From contig OY755040.1 in the NCBI GenBank assembly GCA_963576565.1, positions 82,927,321 through 82,991,320 of the forward strand: a stretch of 64,000 nt of DNA, read 5' to 3'. Below, piece after piece: positions 57,808-64,000 of the stretch (the first letter of the stretch is position 1; every line of letters starts with the position of its first letter). The notes under the pieces were generated by a model. The model saw only the letters and a program-made list of their open reading frames with translations. It was not told where the DNA came from and made no database searches. The position numbers and the translations under genes were made by a program. The DNA comes from Aspidapion aeneum (taxonomy: Eukaryota; Arthropoda; Insecta; Coleoptera; Brentidae).

Positions 57808-58069
57808 ATCAAATTTAAATTTATTGGATTTAAACTAAATTTCTTACATAAGCCTCAGCTGCCGTAAACTTCTATACTCTCCTCAGCGTAAACATGGCTA
57901 ATTCCTGGCTAACGATGCCCTTGGCCAGTGCATCTTTTTGGTAAATTTTTGGCACTGGCCAGTTTATCCATTAATATAGAGGGAAACATTTACGAATAAA
58001 GAATATAAAAATAATGTTATAATTTTAACTAATTTCAGTTATCTTAAAATCCAAATGATGAATAGAATC
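57808..58069. other. AT-rich stretch with a short hairpin
   Basis: A local inverted pair (TTGGCCAGTGCATC and GGCACTGGCCAG near 57932-57966) forms a short hairpin. Nothing else seen. Confidence 0.45.
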
Positions 58070-58532
58070 AAACTTTACCCCTTATACAGCTTGTCTATTT
58101 TTATATTTTGAGAAAGTTCTGAACTGATTCTTTCATTGCCTTGCAAATTGTGTCTGTATTAATTTCCTCATTGACTCATTATTACTGAACCTATTTAGAT
58201 AAAAAAAGGCATAATCGTAAAAATCAATATTAAAATTTTCCTATATATAATTATCCAGTTCCTTGTTTGAAATAAAAAGTTATTTTTCGTTAACGACCAA
58301 ATCGATTTCAATGGCCCCTAGCTTATTGTGTGGCAGAAATAGATTTTTTTTAAAATGTAAAACAAATTCTGGAACATAAGGATAAACAAGCCTCTTTGAT
58401 GGGTCAAGATTAAAAAGAATGATTGTTAACCACTGGTATGAAAATGCACTTTGTTCTATTAAAATCGGTGGTATAGTTCAAAAGTTATAACGGAAAATAA
58501 TTTACCCGGTTTTTTTGGCCCATCTGGTATAC
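58070..58532 (+). repeat. Fragment of the TIR-element family, uninterrupted copy
   Basis: It matches 49735-49909 plus 50525-50850 without the MITE. It ends with TTTTTTTGGCCCATCTGGTATA, similar to the right end of the 54743-56153 element. Confidence 0.75.
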
Positions 58533-59030
58533 GAGCCAATTTAAAATAAGTAAATCAAACTATTATACTACAAGAGCCGGTGACACAGAACTCTACGTTA
58601 TCAGTACCAAAATAATTCACCGTCAAATAGTGTCATATTATCCTTCAAATATATGTGCCTATTTTAGTTAATAACGAGACGTGGGCTGAAGTCGCTAACT
58701 AAGCAAATTGTATGAAAAGATTTACAGGTTCTTTAACATCTTATGGTATCAGTTTAGACTCTATTGCAAGTATGTCATATAAACCCATTTATAAAAATAT
58801 GATAATGCTGCCACACCTCACTCCAGCTGAAGGACAGGCACACGCACTTAAATAAAATTTCGCCCCTGGTTAAACCTACATAATCTAAAAACATTATATT
58901 ATTAATATTTTTTGTTGGCACATGTGTCATTTGCGCCCCCCTTATATATGTGTTGTATGATGCCTTGTTGCTGCCTGGCTGCTGACAAGGCACACCATCT
59001 AGACTATAAAGGTTTTTAAGATCCACCTAC
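58533..59030. other. Transition into the minisatellite
   Basis: Scattered, diverged pieces of the following repeat (GCTGCCACACCTCACT, GAAGGACAGGCACACGC near 58808-58850). No gene. Confidence 0.5.
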
Positions 59031-60310
59031 GTAAGTTGAAAAGAGTTTTTTTTATAAAATAGCTGTCATATAGGTCCCGTAAGTTTAAAATAACTATGCT
59101 GCCCAACCTCCATTTACTATAAGCTGGGCACACCTATAAAAATGTTTAAATATTTTACTTTCAAGTCACATCATGTAGTACCAAGAATCTTTTTAAAAAT
59201 TGTGTAACACATGGACCTTAAAAAACTAAATTGTCTATGCTGTCAAACATCCGCCTGATCTAAGAACAGGCTCACCCCCTATAAATATATTTGAGGCTGA
59301 AACTCATCTACACCCCAAAATAACAAGATGATTTTTAATTATTGTGTGTCATATGGATTATCAAATAATAATGGTAGGATATGCTGCCAAACATCTGCCT
59401 CACCAAAGGAGTGGCACACCTTCTATATTTATAATTGAGGCTGAACTCATCTATATCACTAAATATCAAGATAGTTTTTTATTATTGTTTGTCAAAAATT
59501 TGCCTGACAGAACGACTGGCAAACGTCCTATAATTATACTTGAGGCTCAAAGTCATCTACATCATTAAAAAGCAAGACGGTTTTTAATTACTGTGTGTAA
59601 TATGGACCCTCAAATACTAAGTTGACTATGCTTTCAAACATCAGCCTGATTGAAGGACTGGCACACCTCCTTTATTTATAATTGAAGCTGAACTCATCTA
59701 AATCACTAAATATCAAGAAAGTTTTTTATTATTGTATGTCATTTGGACCCTTAAATAGTAAAATGACTATGGTGCCAAAAATTCGCCTAACAACGACTGG
59801 CACAAGTCCTATAATTATCCTTGAGGCTTAAAGTTATCTACATCATTAAAAAGGAAGACGGTTTTTAATTACTTTGTGTTATATGGATCCTCAAATACTA
59901 AGTTGACTATACTGCCAAACATCAGCCTGATTGAAGGACTCGCACACCTCTTATAATTATATTTAGGCATAAACCCAACCTACAGCACTAAGTACCACGA
60001 TGGTTTTTAATTTTCATATGTCATATGGACTCTCAAATAATAAATTCACTTTGCTGCCTAACATCTGCTTGACTAAATGACTGGCACACCTCATGTGGTA
60101 ATATTTGAGGCCGAAACTACATTACTAAATACAAAGATGGGTTTTAATTATTCTGTGGCATATGGACCCCTCAAATAATAAATTCACTATGGTTCCAAAC
60201 ACTGGTATGATCGAACGACTGGCACACCTCTTGTACATATTTTTAAGGTAGAAGGGTTAGATATTTACATAATTAAATACAAAGAAAGTTTCTCGTTTTC
60301 TGTTTCATAT
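59031..60310 (+). repeat. Minisatellite, about 135-140-bp unit, about nine diverged copies
   Basis: Recurring phrases mark each unit: AGTTTTTTATTATTGT or GGTTTTTAATTACTGTG, CATATGGACC, TCAAATACTAAGTTGACTATGCTGCCAAACAT, GACTGGCACACCTC, ATAATTATATTTGAGGCT and ATCTACATCACTAAATA. Units differ by substitutions and small indels, so the array is old. Short frames across it (for example 59344-59568) follow the repeat and are not genes. Confidence 0.88.
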
Positions 60311-60424
60311 GGCCCGACAAGCACGAAATTTCCAAATTATGCACTTACTTATAATAATCGCTCTGCAGCCAATTAAGAGTATATAGTAGGACTTTTTTTC
60401 CTTTTTGTTTCATTTTAGTTCTCT
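60311..60424. other. Short spacer
   Basis: No feature seen. Confidence 0.4.
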
Positions 60425-61385
60425 GCTTATAGACCAGTCAAATTGCACTTTGAGAGAAAAAAAATTATTAGCTGAATTGAAAATTGTAGAGCGGCGAAAA
60501 ACGAAGTTAAAAAAAATAAATGTGTGAGCGGGGGCGTTTCGGGTTAGGCTTGTGGGGGTAAAAAGGGCCAAGGAATCGTATTATTGCGATTTCCAGCCAA
60601 AGTTGAGGTTCGAGAAAAAAGTGACATACATAAAAGTCATAGGTCATAAAATTATATAAAAAAAAAATTATGTGATTTTTTACATAACCTCAAAATGTTC
60701 GAGAAAAATTAAAAAACCATATTTTTTTTGTTTTTTATTTTTTATTTTTGCAAAAATAATGTCAGTTTAACAAAACTTGGTAGGAGTAGAGATCTTTGGG
60801 TGCTAAATGTTTACAATATTTTACAAACAAAAAAATTAAGGAGTTTCTAAGATATTTGTTTTTTTCGATCAAAAACATTTTTTATTTTAATTGAAATTTC
60901 ATCTTTAAAAAATCATTGTATCTAGTTCTGCTTGTACTCACTTGTTGACATTATGATATAGTTTTTGGCGACATAAAAAAAATAATAGTCGTCATTTAAA
61001 AACATGTCATTATTGTAGTTATTTTATAAGTTTAGAAATAGTTTTTAAAAAATGGCTATTATTATGACTAAGAAAAATAAAAAAAAATACGTTTTTTTTT
61101 ATTTTTCTCGAATATTTTGAGGTTGTGTAAAAAATGACATCTACAAATGTTTTAGACATTTTTATGGCCTATGACTTTTTTTATGTCACTTTTTTCTCTG
61201 ACAACTTTCGCCGGAAATTGCAATAATACGATTCCCCGCCCCTTTTTACCCCCCCAAACCTAACCCGCAACGCCCCTACTCACGCATTTATTTTTTTTAA
61301 CCACAATTTCCAATGCTTTGAGTCCTGTTAATAATTTTCTTTTTTTTTTACTTTAAAATATGGTAATTTCACTAGCCTATTAGGA
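60425..61385. repeat. Foldback element, arms about 300 bp
   Basis: The left arm (about 60425-60720) and right arm (about 61080-61385) are inverted copies. They share GTGAGCGGGGGCGTTTCGGGTTAGG (interrupted and diverged on the right), AATCGTATTATTGCGATTTCC and ATAACCTCAAAATGTTCGAG-type segments. The 360-bp centre is AT-rich and unrelated. No coding frame. Confidence 0.82.
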
Positions 61386-61750
61386 TTGAATACAGAGTCC
61401 ATCCTCTGATACAGGTTGGTCAGCTGGTCCCCGGTTTTTTTTTAGCAGTGTGCTCTTTATTTATTTATTTATATCATTAAAAAGGACCATTGGCATTTAT
61501 TATATATTTTTTAATGATTTGCTTTTCTTGCTATAAACTAAAAACGTTATGACCTTTTTATTAATTAAAATAAATTGAAATTATAATGACCAAAAAATAA
61601 AATTTTGGAAAACAGGACTTGCCAATATGTACAACTTATAGATAACTAAACTTCTGCATGTTTGTGCTAAAACCTTAATAATAACCCTATTTAAATAAAT
61701 ATTGAAAAAATATATTTATATCAAATTAACTGTAGCTGTGGTCAAAGCCA
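61386..61750. other. AT-rich spacer
   Basis: Nothing recognised. Confidence 0.45.
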
Positions 61751-61958
61751 AAATAAATAAATTTTCGGACTCGGCCTCAAAACGGGGTAGTGGTAGCCGT
61801 ATACATTAATGTTAATGCCTTATTAGACATCATCAGTACATCACAATTATCCATTTTGGTTGTGCTTTACTGAAGATGTCTAGCAAAGTGGTAACATCTA
61901 TCAATACGGCTACCACTATATCCCGTTCTGAGGACGAGCCCAAAAATTAGTTTATTTA
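61751..61958. repeat. Imperfect palindrome, about 208 bp
   Basis: The arms AAATAAATAAATTTTCGG...GGTAGTGGTAGCCGTAT and their inverse meet around 61840-61860. CTGAAGATGTCTA and CTGATGATGTCTAA occur on opposite strands near the centre. It is similar in style to the palindromes at 29.4 and 48.6 kb but not the same sequence. Confidence 0.75.
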
Positions 61959-62029
61959 AAAATATTTATCGTGGTACTTAAGAAAGGCATTCCAATACTA
62001 AATAAGTTTTTTAAAAGCACGACAATATA

Positions 62030-62625
62030 CAGGGTGTCCCATAACTTAGGGGCCATAGTGCAGCAGGCAATAGAAGAGGATATTTAGGATGGCAAATATA
62101 AACATGGGGGTCAACCCTCCTCTCTTTTTAAGACACAGGATTTTAGAGTTAGGGGATTAGGGGAAAAAGGGTTTACAAAAAAAGAAAATCTGTTGCCAAA
62201 AAATTCTCAAAAAATGTATAAAAATTTATAATTATTTTAGGCATTTATTTTCGTTAACTTTCTATTAAAAAAAATTGTGTGTGCTTAAAACCACACGGCA
62301 GAAGTGTAAACTTCAACAAGGCGAAATTAATAATACTGGCCTTCATCTGCATCATCATATCGCTCGCTGAATGTTGCTCACACAGTTAGTCGACTCGAGC
62401 TGACTTCACCCGAATGACGGCTCAGTTCAATTCATTACCCACAAAAACTGCTAAACACTTCAAAACTATTGACGATTTGTCGATTGAAGTATTGCTCTTG
62501 TTTTAATACACGCCTTCACCAAAATTCATATTTTTTAAAAAAGTTATTGGGAAAGAGTTTTAGGCGATGCGTTATATGAACTTTTTTATCAGAAATTACC
62601 TCCTCTATCACCTGTTGCCCTATGT
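62030..62625. mobile_element. Mariner-type MITE, right end lost
   Basis: It begins CAGGGTGTCCCATAACTTAGG after TA and is homologous to 49910-50524, including CTCCTCTATCACCTGTTG near the right. The right end stops before the terminal repeat. About 200 bp of other sequence near 62280-62480 may be a nested insertion. Confidence 0.7.
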
Positions 62626-64000
62626 GATACTTTGGTAATAACTTTTTTTATCCTTCGGTGTGTTGCCTAGTTCTATTTCATTGCTCACGACTTCTTAGCA
62701 CATGTACTTAATAATCAATTTGTTACTAAATATTTTTAAGGGGCATGAGTTAAAAGCTATTTAGGCCTAGATTATAGGAAAATAATATAAAATATCAGCC
62801 GTCATTTTGACAGTTTTGACATTATTTGTGAAATTATGTAGAATATAGTTTGTGGGGTATCATTTGAGAGTTAATTATTCTTATATTTCACAAAAGTAAT
62901 TTTAGCATGTTATGTTATGAAATATTTTTAAATGTCATTAAATGGAAGTTAGCATAGTTTGTGCTTTTACTAGTTTTTTTGTTTTACTTGTTAAATCATT
63001 TTATCTTGCATAAATTGCAATTTTACACTATAAATTTACCGACTTTTCTTTAAACTGCCTAAAGCAAAAAGGTGTAGTGTTCTAACTTTTTGGTTAAATG
63101 GTTTGGTACATGTTTGTCAAGAGCGAATGATACGCAGGTTTTAGAAGAAGACTTTAAAAATGAGAAACAATCGGAAATTTTATTTTATTTAGTTTCGCAG
63201 AAGATGGCTTGCAGTAAATAAAACTTGAGCAACCCTTTCATTTTGAACTTATTAGGAGCGTTCCAACAACGAAAAATCCTAATGCGCGCGCAACACTAAG
63301 CGCATATACAAACTTTTCGTACCTACAACTTGGAGTTGAAACGCAAATAGGAGTTTTCGGACGGTTTTATCACAGATCACCAAATGGTGAACCGCGGTTT
63401 TATGGCTAGTCCAATGGTGAGTTGGAACGAAACTAAATATCAGCTAAATAACGGTGCCGAAAACCCAAAATTAGAATTTGAGAGTCTTACCAGCCACACA
63501 AACCACAGTAGATCTACCGCAAACTCTAGGGCTAAAATTTAAAAAAATAAAGGTATTAATTACGTAAGAACTGTCCTGTGTACAACTTTGTTTTAAAAAT
63601 GTAATGCCTTACATAAATCTAAAAATAAATAAAAATAGAGACAAATACTAAAATAATCGAAGGAATCAAAGTAATCAAAGTAACGAAAGTAATCATTTCA
63701 TTTTCGGATCGGTATTCGTTACTCCGTTATTTGTAACAAATAGTTACTTTTTCAACACCTCTAGCAGATGATTGGATAGGAATAGAAAAACAAGGGTTTA
63801 CCTTGATCGCCGCAAATCCCGGTGACCTGTGAACTAAAAGTTAAAAGAAGAGGGGTAACACCGGATGTGAAATTTTACACTAGATTTGGCGGAAGAACAA
63901 ACAACTTTGCTTTAAAGCATCGACATTAAGGTCATTAACTATATATACCTAACAAAGTACAAGCTACAAAATGTGATTTTCCTAACTTCTTTCTTAGAAG
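62626..64000. other. Unassigned sequence to window end
   Basis: No gene or repeat was recognised. A frame of about 48 codons without Met (63079-63225) follows an acceptor-like ACGCAG but matches nothing known to me. Confidence 0.4.

Noticed and set aside
61751..61958. Hammerhead ribozyme in the 61.8-kb palindrome (CTGAAGATG, CTGATGATG present)
   Set aside because: No GAAA follows a closing stem II, so the core is incomplete.
63079..63225. Frame of about 48 codons after ACGCAG near the window end
   Set aside because: No Met, no recognised motif and no donor of note. Kept only as a remark.

Overview
The window is AT-rich animal DNA and almost certainly comes from an arthropod, probably an insect. 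It carries a BEL/Pao element, an RTE-like LINE, very large Ty3/gypsy elements, many terminal-inverted-repeat MITEs and satellite arrays. It also carries two exons of a conserved Hedgehog-pathway gene, Suppressor of fused (Su(fu)/SUFU). A large, repeat-rich insect genome such as a beetle or hemipteran would fit, but the sequence does not fix the species. Nearly everything except the Su(fu) exons is mobile or repetitive.

Layout, left part. Positions 1-3833 are the 3' part of a BEL/Pao retrotransposon with an intact pol frame and its 3' LTR. It appears to sit inside an RTE-like LINE (3834-5095, degraded). Next is a tandem array of a 606-bp unit (5096-9984). Every unit keeps a 35-codon reading frame, and the inner units keep a TGACGTCA palindrome. 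One unit is interrupted by a hAT-like MITE. A short snap-back MITE and a dispersed repeat follow (10.08-11.23 kb).

Middle. Two copies of one giant Ty3/gypsy family lie head to head. Copy 1 (minus strand, 11499-28989, 17.5 kb) has LTRs of 3.42 kb and 3.88 kb, the second enlarged by a 652-bp MITE. It also has a tRNA-Lys-type primer binding site, a 5.3-kb leader and a single gag-pol frame broken by a nonsense codon and frameshifts. Copy 2 (plus strand, 29887-42715) has a 4-bp ATAA target duplication but has lost part of its 5' LTR, the PBS, about half the leader and the RT active site. A spacer of about 0.9 kb with a near-perfect 185-bp palindrome separates the two. Two small reading frames in the leader stay open in both copies and are the best candidate for an undescribed element-encoded function.

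Right part. Su(fu) exons at 43480-43711 and 44421-44582 (plus strand) have proper splice sites and matching phase. An RTE fragment begins 9 bp after the first exon's donor boundary. The gypsy copy 2 insertion ends about 760 bp upstream of the first exon, so the elements to its left may all lie in Su(fu) introns or upstream of the gene. No further Su(fu) exon was found in the window. Beyond 45.9 kb there is a long, broken RTE copy, foldback and MITE elements nested at several scales (49.9-57.0 kb), a minisatellite of about 135-140 bp (59.0-60.3 kb), further palindromes, and a hammerhead-ribozyme-like motif near 49.5 kb.

Boundaries and identities come from reading the sequence and comparing copies within the window. 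No database search was run.
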